Assembly: GCA_902774245.1 (NCBI GenBank)
Contig: CACYHQ010000008.1
Coordinates: 92,117-156,116 of the forward strand
DNA: 64,000 nt
Direction of reading: 5' to 3'
Origin: an uncultured bacterium
GTDB taxonomy: Bacteria; Verrucomicrobiota; Lentisphaeria; Victivallales; UBA1829
Within the stretch, counting starts at the first letter, position 1. The number at the start of each line of letters is the position of its first letter. The position numbers and the translations under genes are program-made. The notes under the pieces were generated by a model that was given only the letters and a program-made list of their open reading frames with translations, was not told where the DNA came from and made no database searches. Shown piece by piece: positions 27,090 to 38,709 of the stretch.

Positions 27090-27761
27090 TCACGCTCCCG
27101 GGAATGTGCGGATGGGCTTCGGGTCGACGAAGACCGCGGGCCGCAGATAGATCAGTTCCGTGGGCGGCATGTCGCAGATGCCGGGCGGGATATTCGCGAG
27201 CGTGGCGGCGCTCACATGGGGAGACAGGACGACCGGGAGCGACGGATCGAACAGGCGCACGGCCTCGATGTCGTGCGGACTGGCCGTGAAGGTATCGTAG
27301 GAGCCGCGCAGTTCGGCGAGCTTGTCCGGTGTCTCAATCACGCCCTGCCAGCCGTCAGGGATCCAACAGCAGCCGTCCAGCTTCAGGCCGAAACCGAGCA
27401 GTTCGTGTTTGCGCCCGTCGTACAGCACCAGGACACGGTCGCCGAACGGCGTTTCTCCCTCGAATCCGCACGCTGAGGGAATCCCGCGCACCGTCTGATT
27501 CTTGCCGCGCGACGCGCCGAGCACGAACGCCGCCGCCACGCGCAGAGCGGTGAAGGAACCGGGCCCGGTCCCGACCGTCCACGTGTCGATGTCGTCGTAC
27601 GTGAATCCGGCCTCCGTCAGCGCATTGCCGACGAGGATCGGGAGCGAGGAGGAATCGCGTCCGGGCAGGTCGACTTGGAACGAGGCGGCGGGGTGGCCGC
27701 ACGGATACACGGCGGCGAACGAAAGCTCGCCGCACGAAAAATCCAAAGCCGCTCTCAACAT
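27090..27761 (-). CDS. tsaB: tRNA threonylcarbamoyladenosine biosynthesis protein TsaB
   Basis: TsaB is the inactive ASKHA-fold partner that dimerises with TsaD during t6A37 synthesis. The 223-residue protein shows the family signature TVGTGPGSFTALRVAAAF near residue 62 and the N-terminal LDFSCGELSFAAV strand pair. The C-terminal half is divergent, as is common. tsaD and tsaE are not in the window. It lies in a tight operon between an unknown gene (3 bases upstream) and the GHL10 gene. Confidence 0.88.
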   Translation of the reverse strand: MLRAALDFSCGELSFAAVYPCGHPAASFQVDLPGRDSSSLPILVGNALTEAGFTYDDIDTWTVGTGPGSFTALRVAAAFVLGASRGKNQTVRGIPSACGFEGETPFGDRVLVLYDGRKHELLGFGLKLDGCCWIPDGWQGVIETPDKLAELRGSYDTFTASPHDIEAVRLFDPSLPVVLSPHVSAATLANIPPGICDMPPTELIYLRPAVFVDPKPIRTFPGA

Positions 27762-27764
27762 AGG

Positions 27765-28823
27765 TCAGGCATCCTTTCCGTCAATCAAAACCAGCGACGC
27801 GCCGGATTTCCGAAGCTGGCGGTTCGCCCAGCGGGCGAATTCCCGGAGCGCGGGCAAATCCCAGTGCGGCAGGTCTTTCTTGCGGCCGCGGTCGAGGTGT
27901 CCGGCGCGGCGGCAGAAACGCCCGCCGCCGATCGCGACGGCGAAGACGTCGCCTTCCTTCGCGGAAGTAAGGCGCGTCCGCACCCACTTTTTCAGGTAGT
28001 TCTCGGTGGCCTGGGCGCAGGCGCACTCTTCACATTCGGCGCGCAGGTTCAGCACGTCGGCGTATTTGGCGTCAGCGGCGGCGGGATCGCCCCACTGGAC
28101 CGACCAGGTGATGTTCCAGTTGCGGCCCGGCGGAGGCGGCGTTTCCGCGTCGGACGGGGAGAAGACGTACAGGCTCCAGGTGCAGATCAGATCGCCGCCT
28201 TCGCTGCGGACGATGAACGTGGACGTGCCGTCGCCGATGCGGGCGGCGTTCGCCCAGCGCCAGATGTCCTTGCCGGTCTCGAACCGAACGACGCGGCCGT
28301 CTGCGAGGCGGAACAGAACCGCGAGCGGCGGCGTGGTCCCTTTGTAGAGCTCGGCGTCGGCGCCGTCGAGCGGCGTCATGGCGGGTTCCTTCACGATGCC
28401 CTCGGCTGACGGAGTCTTCACGACGGCGTACGCGGCAATGGCTCCGCGGAAGCGCAGGCCGCCCGCCGTGAGGCTGCGCAGTTCGAACGCGTGCGGCAGC
28501 TCGAATCCGGTCTGAACCGCAAGCGAAGAATCGTCGAGCTTGTAGCGGTGCGTGATCACGGTCGGGATGCCGAACGGGATACGGCTTTCGCTGTCGAAGG
28601 AGACTTCCGCGCCGTCGTCGGAATGATGCGGCCGGCGGAGTCCGGCGAGCGCCATGGACTCGGGATATTCGCCAGGGACCGCCTCCAGCGAGGTAACGGT
28701 GAGGCCGTCGAACGGCGTCAGCGTGAAGAGTCCGGCCGCGGGCTTGTCCAGCTCGAAGCCGACGCCTTCGCCGCCGAGCCGCCAGAGTCCGTCGGGCGTC
28801 TGTTCAAATTGTCTGTAGTTCAT
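27765..28823 (-). CDS. Hypothetical protein, beta-rich
   Basis: I do not recognise this 352-residue protein. It is predicted soluble and beta-rich in its first 230 residues (for example VGFELDKPAAGLFTLTPFDG), resembling a galactose-mutarotase or DUF-type beta-sandwich only loosely. A Cys cluster, CEECAC, occurs near residue 268. The chosen ATG overlaps the nitroreductase stop by four bases (ATGA), and the longer upstream frame is antisense to nothing conserved and overlaps the nitroreductase. Gene order suggests co-expression with nitroreductase, tsaB and GHL10. Confidence 0.65.
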   Translation of the reverse strand: MNYRQFEQTPDGLWRLGGEGVGFELDKPAAGLFTLTPFDGLTVTSLEAVPGEYPESMALAGLRRPHHSDDGAEVSFDSESRIPFGIPTVITHRYKLDDSSLAVQTGFELPHAFELRSLTAGGLRFRGAIAAYAVVKTPSAEGIVKEPAMTPLDGADAELYKGTTPPLAVLFRLADGRVVRFETGKDIWRWANAARIGDGTSTFIVRSEGGDLICTWSLYVFSPSDAETPPPPGRNWNITWSVQWGDPAAADAKYADVLNLRAECEECACAQATENYLKKWVRTRLTSAKEGDVFAVAIGGGRFCRRAGHLDRGRKKDLPHWDLPALREFARWANRQLRKSGASLVLIDGKDA

Positions 28824-29329
28824 CCGATCACCTTCACAAGCTCGTCCACGGGCTTCACGTTGCGCGGACGGCAGGCGTTTTCCTTGCCGAATCCGAGCGG
28901 AGAGATTGCGACGGAGCGCCACGGGGCTGCGATCCCGGCCGCGGCGTCCACTTCTGCGCGGTTGTAGCAGCAGATCCAGCATGTGCCGAGACCTTCCGCC
29001 GTCGCCGCGAGCACAAAATGCTCCATCACGATCGATGCGTCGACATCGATGATCGACCCGCCGTCGGGGCGAACCCATGCGGCGTCGGCGTTCCCGGCGA
29101 GCACGGCCACGACGGGCGCTTCCTTCAGCCACGGGAACATGACTTTTTCGCAGATCTTTGCGCGGATGGCGGGATCGCGGAACAGAAACAGCCGGAACGG
29201 CTGGCGGTTGCAGGCGGTCGGGGCGAGCTGGACGGCGCGCGAGATCTTCGCGATCGCTTCGTCCGGGACGTTTTTGTCAAGATAGCCGCGCACACTGCGC
29301 CGGGCTTCGATCACATCGTAAAAATCCAT
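28820..29329 (-). CDS. Nitroreductase-family flavoprotein
   Basis: The 169-residue protein begins MDFYDVIEARRSVRGYLDK, the FMN phosphate-binding start of small nitroreductases. It continues with APTACNRQPFRLFLF (usually APSxxNxQPW) and the VMEHFVLAATAEGLGTCWIC segment that lines the flavin. The C-terminus AISPLGFG is also typical. It reduces nitro, quinone or enone substrates with NAD(P)H, with the real substrate unknown. An unusually strong AAGGAGG site precedes the start. It heads a four-gene minus-strand operon. Confidence 0.92.
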   Translation of the reverse strand: MDFYDVIEARRSVRGYLDKNVPDEAIAKISRAVQLAPTACNRQPFRLFLFRDPAIRAKICEKVMFPWLKEAPVVAVLAGNADAAWVRPDGGSIIDVDASIVMEHFVLAATAEGLGTCWICCYNRAEVDAAAGIAAPWRSVAISPLGFGKENACRPRNVKPVDELVKVIG

Positions 29330-29443
29330 GAAAACCTCCTTGCAAAATGTTTTCCAGAAAATAAGCTCAAAATGAAAGTGCGTAAAAACACTTTATCTTA
29401 CTATACAGGCGGTACAGTTTTTTTCAACCGGAAACCGCCTTTT

Positions 29444-30214
29444 TCAGAGAAGAAAATCCGGGAGCTCGCGCGCACACTGCCGCAGCAGTGCGTCGCGGTC
29501 GTGCCAGTCCGGGCACAGCTCGTCCATTTTCTGCCTGAAGCGCTCGGAATGGTTCATCTCAAACTTGTGGCAGAGTTCATGCAGGATCACGAAGTCAACG
29601 ACCTCCGGCGGAAACAGCATCAGCAGGGTGTTCAGCGTGACTTTCCCCGTGGCGGAACAACTCCCCCAGCGGGATTTCTGAGGGTGAACCAGCACGCGGA
29701 ACTCCGGGATCCCCAGCGCCGCCGCATGTGCGCGGATGCGGGCGGTCAGGACGGGCTCCGCGAGCTGCGTCAGTACGGACAGAAACGCCTGCGCGAACGC
29801 TTTTCCGTCCGCGGGATCGCCCTGCATGGTGATCTGCCGGAACAGCGGGTCGTACCAGCACCGGACAGCTTCCGCGCCGGGCGTTTCCTCGACCGTGATC
29901 TGAATCGTTTCCCCGGTGAGCTGAAGGTTGATTTCAGCCGGGATCCGCCTCGGCACGTCCGGTCCGCGGGGCATCGCGCCGGGTTCGGGGGCCAGACGGC
30001 GAATGGTCGCGGCCAGCCACGCGGTCTTGCTCTCGGCGAACTTCCGCGCGGACGCCACGGAACGGCGTTTCGGGATCACCAGCTGCACCGAGAACGGATG
30101 CGGACAGACGCGCAGGAAGAAGCGTTTGGCCTTCAGCGAACGCCGGACCGCGCAGCACACGGGCGGCATGCCGTCCGGCAGTTCAAGCATGATGGATTCG
30201 GGATCTGGCTGCAT
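29444..30214 (-). CDS. YgjP/DUF45-type metallopeptidase-like protein
   Basis: The 256-residue protein contains the zinc-site motif VILHELCHKFEMNHSERF (HExxH plus a third His) near residue 205. This is preceded by SRWGSCSATGKVTLN, a hallmark of the M48-related YgjP family (PF01863). The family is annotated as predicted metal hydrolase, and peptidase and nucleotide-pyrophosphohydrolase activities have been suggested for members. No signal peptide is seen. It is a single gene, with 114 bases to the nitroreductase operon and a murB::ddl terminator just upstream. Confidence 0.88.
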   Translation of the reverse strand: MQPDPESIMLELPDGMPPVCCAVRRSLKAKRFFLRVCPHPFSVQLVIPKRRSVASARKFAESKTAWLAATIRRLAPEPGAMPRGPDVPRRIPAEINLQLTGETIQITVEETPGAEAVRCWYDPLFRQITMQGDPADGKAFAQAFLSVLTQLAEPVLTARIRAHAAALGIPEFRVLVHPQKSRWGSCSATGKVTLNTLLMLFPPEVVDFVILHELCHKFEMNHSERFRQKMDELCPDWHDRDALLRQCARELPDFLL

Positions 30215-30234
30215 GGTTTATTCTTGAAAAGTAA

Positions 30235-30270
30235 AAACTCCCGAACGTTTTTCAGCACATCCGGGAGTTT
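30235..30270 (-). terminator. Rho-independent terminator of the gltA-lipoprotein-hisI-murB::ddl run
   Basis: On the minus strand AAACTCCCG pairs with CGGGAGTTT (9 bp, 18-base loop) and is followed by TTTACTTTT. It lies 24 bases after the murB::ddl stop. Confidence 0.7.
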
Positions 30271-30293
30271 GAAAGATCATAGAACAAAGTGGT

Positions 30294-32207
30294 TTAGGCT
30301 TTCTTCCCGTGTCCGTAGGCGGCGTAGGCCAGCGCGGAGCAGACCTCGGCCGAAGTGCGGCCGAAAACGCCGATCGACTTCGGGAGCAGGCTGGACGCCG
30401 TGAAGCCCGGGAGGCTGTTGCCTTCGAGCATGAACACGGCCTTGTCGGAATCGCGCACGATGACATCGATGCGGATGAGCGTGGTGTTGCCGACCGCCTG
30501 CGCGAACTTCAGCGCGGCGGCGCCGATTTCCTTCTGGACGGCCTGGTCGATGGTGACCGGCGGGCAGAAATACTTGGTCTCGCCCTGCGCGTGGGTATAC
30601 TTGGCGTCGTAGTCGTAGAGTGTGCCCGGATGCTGGATCTCGATGACGGGGTAGACTTCGCCGAGGACGACGCCGACCGTGGCTTCGGTCCCGGCGATGA
30701 ACTCCTCGACGAGTACGCGTTTGTCGTATTTGAGCGCGGTCGAGATCGCGAACTTCCATTCGGAGGCGTCGCGCACGAGCGAGAGCCCGAACGTGGAGCC
30801 TTCGGAATTCGGCTTCACGATCAGCGGCAGCCGCATCCCGGCGGGGATGTCCGCCTCAGGGTCCTCGATCAGCGCGTAAGCGGCGTTGCGGATGCCCGCC
30901 TGATCCATCACGCGTTTGGACTCGAACTTGTCCATCACGATTCGGCAGGATTCGGCGGAACCGCCGACGAACGGGATCCCGGCCTGTTCCATCATCGCCT
31001 GGATCGTGCCGTCCTCGCCGAATCCGCCGTGCAGCACGGGGTAGACAACGTCCGCGGCACGCATCCGGTCGGTGATCTCCGGCTTCGTGATGTCGTACGA
31101 ATCGACGTTGTGACCCGCGTCGCGGAGCGCGTTGACGACGTTCGCCGCGGATTGAAGCGAGATTTCGCGTTCGGAGCTGTCCCCGCCCATGAGGACGAGG
31201 ATGTCCAGGGGTTTCTGCTGACACATGGCCGCCGCCTGTTCTTTCATGTTGATCGATTTGACCTCGGGTTGAAGGATGATGTTGGAATGCCGGAAAACCG
31301 CGCCGCGCATGGCGCGGATGAGTTCGTAGCAGTCGTGGCCGGAATGCGCCAGAAGCTCGGGAGACGGCGAGGCGTCGCGCACGATCCAGTTTGCATGGAT
31401 GGGGGACACCACAAATGCGCCGCAGCGCTTGCCCTTCATCCCGGCGGATTCGAGCAGACGGCCCGCGTAGAGTTCGGGCGCCGGGTTGCGGAAGATCGAA
31501 CCGGCGCTGCGTCCTTGCGGGGATTTGCGGCGGCGTTCGTGCTCCGCGTCCATGGCGGCTTTTTCCTCCGCCGGATCGACCGGACGAAACCGGAAGCGGG
31601 CGGACATGACCATGATGTTCTCGGGGATGCCGGAGTCGCGGTAGCGCCAGAGATAGGCATTCTTCGGGACGACGGAAACGGACGCGGTCTCAAGGTCGAG
31701 CAACGTCATGTCCAGCAGGAAATCGGAAATGGTCTGGCCGTTCGCGCCGGCGTTCATGTGCAGGGCGCCGCCGATGGAGCCGGGGATACCGCACAGGCCG
31801 GCCGCGCCGCCGAAACCGTGCTTGAGGGCTTCATTCAGAACCGTCGCGAGCTTCGCGCCGGCGCCCGCCGTGCAGAGGCCGTCGTCCGAGCAGGTGACTT
31901 CCGCCAGGACGCCGGACGGTTTGAGGTAGACGGTGCCGTCGGTCGGTTCATCGGAACCGACCAGGTTCGTGCCCGCGCCGAGCGGACGCGCGATCCATCC
32001 GGCGCTGAGGATATAGCGCAGGAATTCGAGCGTGACGCCGGGATCGGCGACGCGGGCGTACAGGAATGTGCTGGAGCCCGCGCCGAGGGAAGTGTGGTCC
32101 GCCCAAACGGCGTCCGGGACAAGCTCGATGCCCGGAAACTCCTTGGCGGCTCCGGCGATCAGTTCACTTTTTGTAAACTTTCTTGGGATCAAAGACGCGT
32201 TCTCCAA
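30294..32207 (-). CDS. murB-ddl: Fused UDP-N-acetylenolpyruvoylglucosamine reductase and D-alanine-D-alanine ligase
   Basis: The 637-residue chain joins two peptidoglycan enzymes. Residues 1 to about 325 are Mur[13 protein letters not shown] (FAD site), [19 protein letters not shown], and the GSIFRNP catalytic segment with the proton-donor Ser. Residues about 335-637 are Ddl: [61 protein letters not shown], and the metal-site [18 protein letters not shown]. Both halves keep their key motifs, so a working bifunctional cytoplasmic enzyme is likely. MurC-Ddl fusions are known from Chlamydia; this MurB-Ddl arrangement is less common. The annotated ATG lies 44 bases inside hisI. Confidence 0.93.
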   Translation of the reverse strand: MENASLIPRKFTKSELIAGAAKEFPGIELVPDAVWADHTSLGAGSSTFLYARVADPGVTLEFLRYILSAGWIARPLGAGTNLVGSDEPTDGTVYLKPSGVLAEVTCSDDGLCTAGAGAKLATVLNEALKHGFGGAAGLCGIPGSIGGALHMNAGANGQTISDFLLDMTLLDLETASVSVVPKNAYLWRYRDSGIPENIMVMSARFRFRPVDPAEEKAAMDAEHERRRKSPQGRSAGSIFRNPAPELYAGRLLESAGMKGKRCGAFVVSPIHANWIVRDASPSPELLAHSGHDCYELIRAMRGAVFRHSNIILQPEVKSINMKEQAAAMCQQKPLDILVLMGGDSSEREISLQSAANVVNALRDAGHNVDSYDITKPEITDRMRAADVVYPVLHGGFGEDGTIQAMMEQAGIPFVGGSAESCRIVMDKFESKRVMDQAGIRNAAYALIEDPEADIPAGMRLPLIVKPNSEGSTFGLSLVRDASEWKFAISTALKYDKRVLVEEFIAGTEATVGVVLGEVYPVIEIQHPGTLYDYDAKYTHAQGETKYFCPPVTIDQAVQKEIGAAALKFAQAVGNTTLIRIDVIVRDSDKAVFMLEGNSLPGFTASSLLPKSIGVFGRTSAEVCSALAYAAYGHGKKA

Positions 32208-32547
32208 CGACTTCCAGATTGTCGCCGACGACCTTGCGGAAGAAGCAGGTGTGGTAGCCTTCGTGGCAGGCGGCGCCGCCGACCTGCTCGACCTTGAAGA
32301 TCACGGTGTCGGCGTCGCAGTCCACCAGGATCTCCTTCACGATCTGCACGTTGCCGGACTCTTCACCCTTGTGCCAGAGTTTGGAGCGGGAACGGGACCA
32401 GTAGACGCCGTGTCCGGTTTTGAGGGTCTCCTTCCAGGATTCCTCATTGATGTAGGCGAGCATAAGGACCTCGCCGGTCTTCCAGTCCTGGGCGATGGCG
32501 GGGATGAGGCCGCCGCTTTTCTTGAAATCAAGTTCGATCATGTTCAA
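32164..32547 (-). CDS. hisI: Phosphoribosyl-AMP cyclohydrolase
   Basis: HisI opens the adenine ring in histidine synthesis. The 127-residue protein has [36 protein letters not shown], the zinc ligands in [12 protein letters not shown], and [10 protein letters not shown]. It is the stand-alone form without a HisE domain. An alternative ATG two codons downstream is possible. It overlaps the murB::ddl frame by 44 bases and follows the DUF1425-like lipoprotein gene by 26. No other his gene is present, so it is dispersed rather than in a his operon. Confidence 0.93.
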   Translation of the reverse strand: MNMIELDFKKSGGLIPAIAQDWKTGEVLMLAYINEESWKETLKTGHGVYWSRSRSKLWHKGEESGNVQIVKEILVDCDADTVIFKVEQVGGAACHEGYHTCFFRKVVGDNLEVVGERVFDPKKVYKK

Positions 32548-32573
32548 TCAGTCCAAATCGGTGCGTGACAGGG

Positions 32574-33272
32574 TCATTCTTTTTCCGCGGGAACAGCCTT
32601 CGGAACGGATTCTGCGTCCTTGTCAGGAATGCCGATGACCTTGACATCCTTCTTGTCGCCGGCAACATTCTGCTCAGGAAGCTCGGGGATAATCTCTTCG
32701 ATCTTTTCCTTCTCGGCTTGGGCGGCCTCGGCTTCCGTGGCGGCTTCGGCTTCCGCGGCGGCTTCGTTTTCGATGGTTTTCTCGTCGGCGAGTTCCGCAT
32801 CGTCGGAGACGGACGGAATCTCGGAGGCCATGCACAGCTCAAACGCGTAGTTGCGGCACTCCTCGGTCGGAGCGTGGCCGACGAAGCGCACGGGATTGCC
32901 AGGTGTGGTCGAACGCGGACGGAAGGCTTCCGGTTCGGAGACCTGGTTGCCGTCGGCATCGTACCAGGTGAAGCGGTAGGCGAATTCATAGTCGATGTCG
33001 CCGAAGAACGCCCACTTCAGAGCGGAGAGTTCGCAGGTCTTGCCGAGAACACGCACGGCCAGATAGCCGTTTTCGTTGATCTCGCTCTCGACGTCGCGGA
33101 ACGTAAAGATCTTCGCGGCGTCGGCGGAAATGTAGATGTTGCCGGGCTGGATGGACGCGGTTACATCCTCTGCCATCACGTGGACGCGTTCATCGGTCGG
33201 GGCAGGGGTGGAAGCGCAGGCCGAAACGACCAGAGCGCATGCGGCAGCCATCAGAATGGAGAACAGTTTCAT
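32574..33272 (-). CDS. DUF1425/YcfL-like lipoprotein with acidic Ala/Glu-rich tail
   Basis: The 232-residue protein has a lipoprotein signal with lipobox VSAC (Cys19). The folded part (about 30-150) contains FAYRFTWYDADGNQV and GNPVRFVGHAPTEECRNY, typical of YcfL/DUF1425 proteins, which are small outer-membrane-associated lipoproteins of unclear role. Residues about 160-200 form an Ala/Glu-rich coiled-coil-like tail not seen in YcfL. It sits between gltA and hisI on the same strand. Confidence 0.78.
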   Translation of the reverse strand: MKLFSILMAAACALVVSACASTPAPTDERVHVMAEDVTASIQPGNIYISADAAKIFTFRDVESEINENGYLAVRVLGKTCELSALKWAFFGDIDYEFAYRFTWYDADGNQVSEPEAFRPRSTTPGNPVRFVGHAPTEECRNYAFELCMASEIPSVSDDAELADEKTIENEAAAEAEAATEAEAAQAEKEKIEEIIPELPEQNVAGDKKDVKVIGIPDKDAESVPKAVPAEKE

Positions 33273-33354
33273 TGTTGTTTCCTTTCGGTTTTATTCAAAA
33301 ACAATTGTTTGATTTGTATTCCGGTGAGTAATTTACACCGCGGAAACGGTGTTT

Positions 33355-34652
33355 TCAAGCCTTGATGTCACATTTTTTGCCGACATATACCTGACGCGGA
33401 CGGACGATACGGGTGCTGTTGCCGATCATCTCGCGCCAGTGGGCGATCCAGCCGGGCAGACGCGCCAGCGCGAACATCACGGTGAACATCTTCTCCGGGA
33501 TGCCGAGCGCACGGTAGAGGATGCCGGAGTAGAAGTCGACGTTCGGGTAGAGGTTGCGGGAGACGAAAGGTAGAGGTTGCGGGAGACGAAATAGTCGTCG
33601 CTGAGGGCGGCCTTTTCGACCTCGAACGCCACCTGGAGCAGCGGATCGGTCACGCGGCGTTTCGAGAAATACTTCTCGCATTCGGCCTTGATGATCTTGG
33701 CGCGCGGATCGAACGTCTTGTATACGCGGTGGCCGAAGCCCATGAGGCGTTCCGGATTGTTGCGGTCCTTCACGCGGTCAAAGAACTGCTTCACATTGCC
33801 GTCGTGCTCGATGCGGCGGAACATCTCGATGACTTCCTGGTTGGCGCCGCCATGGAGCGGACCGGACAGCGCGGACACGCCGGCGGAGATCGTGGCGTAC
33901 AGGTTCGCCTGCGTGCTGCCGATCGTGCGGACGGTCGTGGTCGAGCAGTTCTGTTCGTGGTCGGCGTGGAGGATCAGCAGGACGTTCAGGACGCGCACGG
34001 CCTCCTCGGAGATCTCGTACGGCATGACCGGCGAATCAAACATCATGTTCAGGAAGTTCGCGCAGTAGGAGAGGTCGTAGCGCGGATACACGACCGGTTC
34101 GCCGATGCTCTTCTTGTACGCGAAAGCCGCCATCGTGCGGACCGTGGAGATCAGACGCGCCGTCGAGGTGTCGATGTCCTCGCGGAACGACAGCAGGTCG
34201 ACGTTCGGATAGAACACCGCCAGGGCATTGATCATGGTCGAGAGGATGTGCATGGGGTGCGCGCCGCGCGGATACAGATCGAAGAAATGGCGCATATCCT
34301 CATGCAGCAGGGAGTTGACGTTCAGAAGCTTGGAGAACGCGCGCGCCTCCTCCGGGCTCGGCAGTTCGCCGTGGACCAGCAGGTACGCGATGTGGACGAA
34401 CCGGAGTTTCTCGTCCGCCACAAGTCTCTCGATCGGGATCCCGCGGTAGCACAGGATGCCTTTCTCTCCGTTCACGTATGTGATGCTGCTGCGGCAGACC
34501 GCGGTGTTCATCAGTCCGGGGTCGAACGTCAGGCAGCCGGTCGTCTTGCGGAGGGCTGTGATATCGATCGCCTTTTCGCCCTCGGTCCCGACAATAATCG
34601 GTAACTTGATCTCCTGTCCGTTTATGGACAATGTCGCGAATTCACTCGCCAT
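33355..34652 (-). pseudogene. gltA: Citrate synthase gene frameshifted by a 23-bp tandem duplication
   Basis: Citrate synthase condenses oxaloacetate and acetyl-CoA. The frame from 34652 encodes a normal enzyme through HADHEQNCSTTT and [12 protein letters not shown] (the two catalytic His) to [12 protein letters not shown] perfect 23-bp duplication (33546-33591) then shifts the frame, and translation ends at 33477 after an unrelated Ser/Thr/Arg tail. Removing one copy restores [16 protein letters not shown] (catalytic Asp) and the normal end GWIAHWREM through to 33355. The product as read would lack the third catalytic residue. Either the gene is inactive in this genome, or reversible repeat slippage or an assembly error is involved. 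Confidence 0.88.
33546..33591. repeat. Perfect 23-bp tandem duplication inside gltA
   Basis: Bases 33546-33568 and 33569-33591 are identical. The length is not a multiple of three, so it alone explains the gltA frameshift. Confidence 0.95.
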
Positions 34653-34728
34653 CTTTCAGCCTCCTCTCTCGTTTTGTATCGGGCTGTTCATGGTTGCAAA
34701 ACTGTATGAAAAAACATATAAACTGAAT

Positions 34729-34757
34729 AATGTACACCCCGCACGCGGAAAAATCAA
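34729..34757 (-). promoter_or_regulatory. Candidate gltA promoter
   Basis: Read on the minus strand: TTGATT (34757-34752), 17 bases, TACATT (34734-34729), the same boxes as upstream of the DeoR gene. Confidence 0.55.
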
Positions 34758-35096
34758 GCGAAAACCAATATAAATATGGGAAATAGACGGAAAGAAGGGG
34801 GCGAAGAGCACTTTTCAGCACGAACATCCGCATTCGATTTTTGAGACGGAGTGGGGAGAAAACGGGATGAAGGAACCTTTCCCGAAACCTTTCCCGCGCA
34901 TACGCGCTAGTTTTCAGTTAAAGCAGGTTTCTTTTAAATGAAACTTGAAGGAAACCGCCTGATATTGGAAACGCATATATGTTTTCCTTCTTCCTGAACT
35001 CATGTAGATTTTCTTCATACCGGGATATCAACTGACAGAAGACGCTACCAGAACGATTCGAAATCCATCAGGACAGGAGCATCCGTTTTGACGATA

Positions 35097-35152
35097 TGAG
35101 ACAAAAGTTTCATACGGGCAACTGGGACACGAAACTGTGACACTTTGTCTCA
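35097..35152. repeat. 9-bp inverted repeat in the gltA-clpB intergenic region
   Basis: TGAGACAAA (35097-35105) and TTTGTCTCA (35144-35152) are perfect inverted copies, with a nested GTTTC/GAAAC pair at 35107-35111 and 35131-35135. It lies in the 637-base gap between gltA and clpB, for which I see no gene. It could be a clpB operator or the remnant of a mobile end. The rest of the gap is AT-rich with only short direct repeats. Confidence 0.4.
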
Positions 35153-35289
35153 ATCAATCATCGTCAGTCACGTCTTAACAAGTTGATTTTACAATATTTT
35201 AATTCTTGGCATGCAAACTGCTTGATTCAAGTCAGCATATTCAACACACATCATCACGTCAACCATCAAAACCAAAAGGAGTCGCGATT

Positions 35290-37880
<2,591 letters not shown>

Positions 37881-37884
<4 letters not shown>

Positions 37885-37908
37885 AAAAAACAATTCGCAC
37901 GCTATATT
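37881..37908 (+). promoter_or_regulatory. grpE promoter overlapping the clpB stop
   Basis: TTGAAA at 37881-37886, 16 bases, TATATT at 37903-37908. The -35 box overlaps the clpB stop codon. Confidence 0.65.
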
Positions 37909-37943
37909 AAAACGTCAATTATTTCAGAATCCGGAGAGAGATC

Positions 37944-38627
37944 ATGCACAATAAGAAACACGGCATCGACCATGCCGAAAAAATAGAAGCCGACGCGGCC
38001 GCCGAGGCGCGCAAAATGCCGACCATGGAGCCGAAAGGCGAGGCGGCGTTCGACGAAGCGACGCAGGCCGCGGCATCCGCGATGGCCGACGCGAACTTCG
38101 AATACGAGGCGGAATGCGCCAGGATCGAAAAGCTGGAAGCCAAGCTCAAGGAAACCGAGGATAAGCTGAAAGAGGCGGAGCGTCTCCGCCTCCTCGCCCT
38201 CGCGGAGATGGACAACCAGCGCAAGCGCCTGGCGAAGGAGATGGAGAACGTGCGCTACAACACCACGCAGGACACCATCTTCCCGTTCCTCCAGGTCTTC
38301 GACCATTTCACGATGGCCGTGGCCGCCGCCGGAAAGTCCAGCTCGCTCGAATCGCTGATCCAGGGCATGGAGATCATCCAGAAGGAATTCGACAAGGCGT
38401 TCGCCGACCTCGACATCACCGTGATCGACGCCGCCGGAAAGCCGTTCGACCCCGCCCTCCACGAGGCGGTCGCCGAGGAACCCTCAGACACCGTGCCGAA
38501 CGGCACCGTAATCCGTCAGTGGAGCCGCGGCTACCAGTGCGGTTCGCGCCTGCTGAAGCCCGCGATGGTCGTGGTCAGCTCCGGCCCGGCCGCCGCCGAA
38601 GGCGCGGAAGAGAAGGACGGAGAGTAA
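37944..38627 (+). CDS. grpE: Nucleotide exchange factor GrpE
   Basis: GrpE releases ADP from DnaK. The 227-residue protein has a disordered N-terminus, a long helix (about 45-110, with ARIEKLEAKLKETEDKLKEAE and AEMDNQRKRLAKEME) that forms the dimer stalk, and the C-terminal beta-wing with the signature FDPALHEAV, PNGTVIRQWSRGYQCGSRLLKPAMVVVS. A GGAGAG ribosome site precedes the start. It has its own promoter and is followed by dnaJ after 82 bases. dnaK is not in the window. Confidence 0.94.
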   Translation: MHNKKHGIDHAEKIEADAAAEARKMPTMEPKGEAAFDEATQAAASAMADANFEYEAECARIEKLEAKLKETEDKLKEAERLRLLALAEMDNQRKRLAKEMENVRYNTTQDTIFPFLQVFDHFTMAVAAAGKSSSLESLIQGMEIIQKEFDKAFADLDITVIDAAGKPFDPALHEAVAEEPSDTVPNGTVIRQWSRGYQCGSRLLKPAMVVVSSGPAAAEGAEEKDGE

Positions 38628-38709
38628 GCGAAGTTCGGATCCGCCGGAAGCTCCGGGAGACCGGAAGCCGCCGACGGATCCTCATATTCAGGCAATTTGA
38701 GGTAACATC

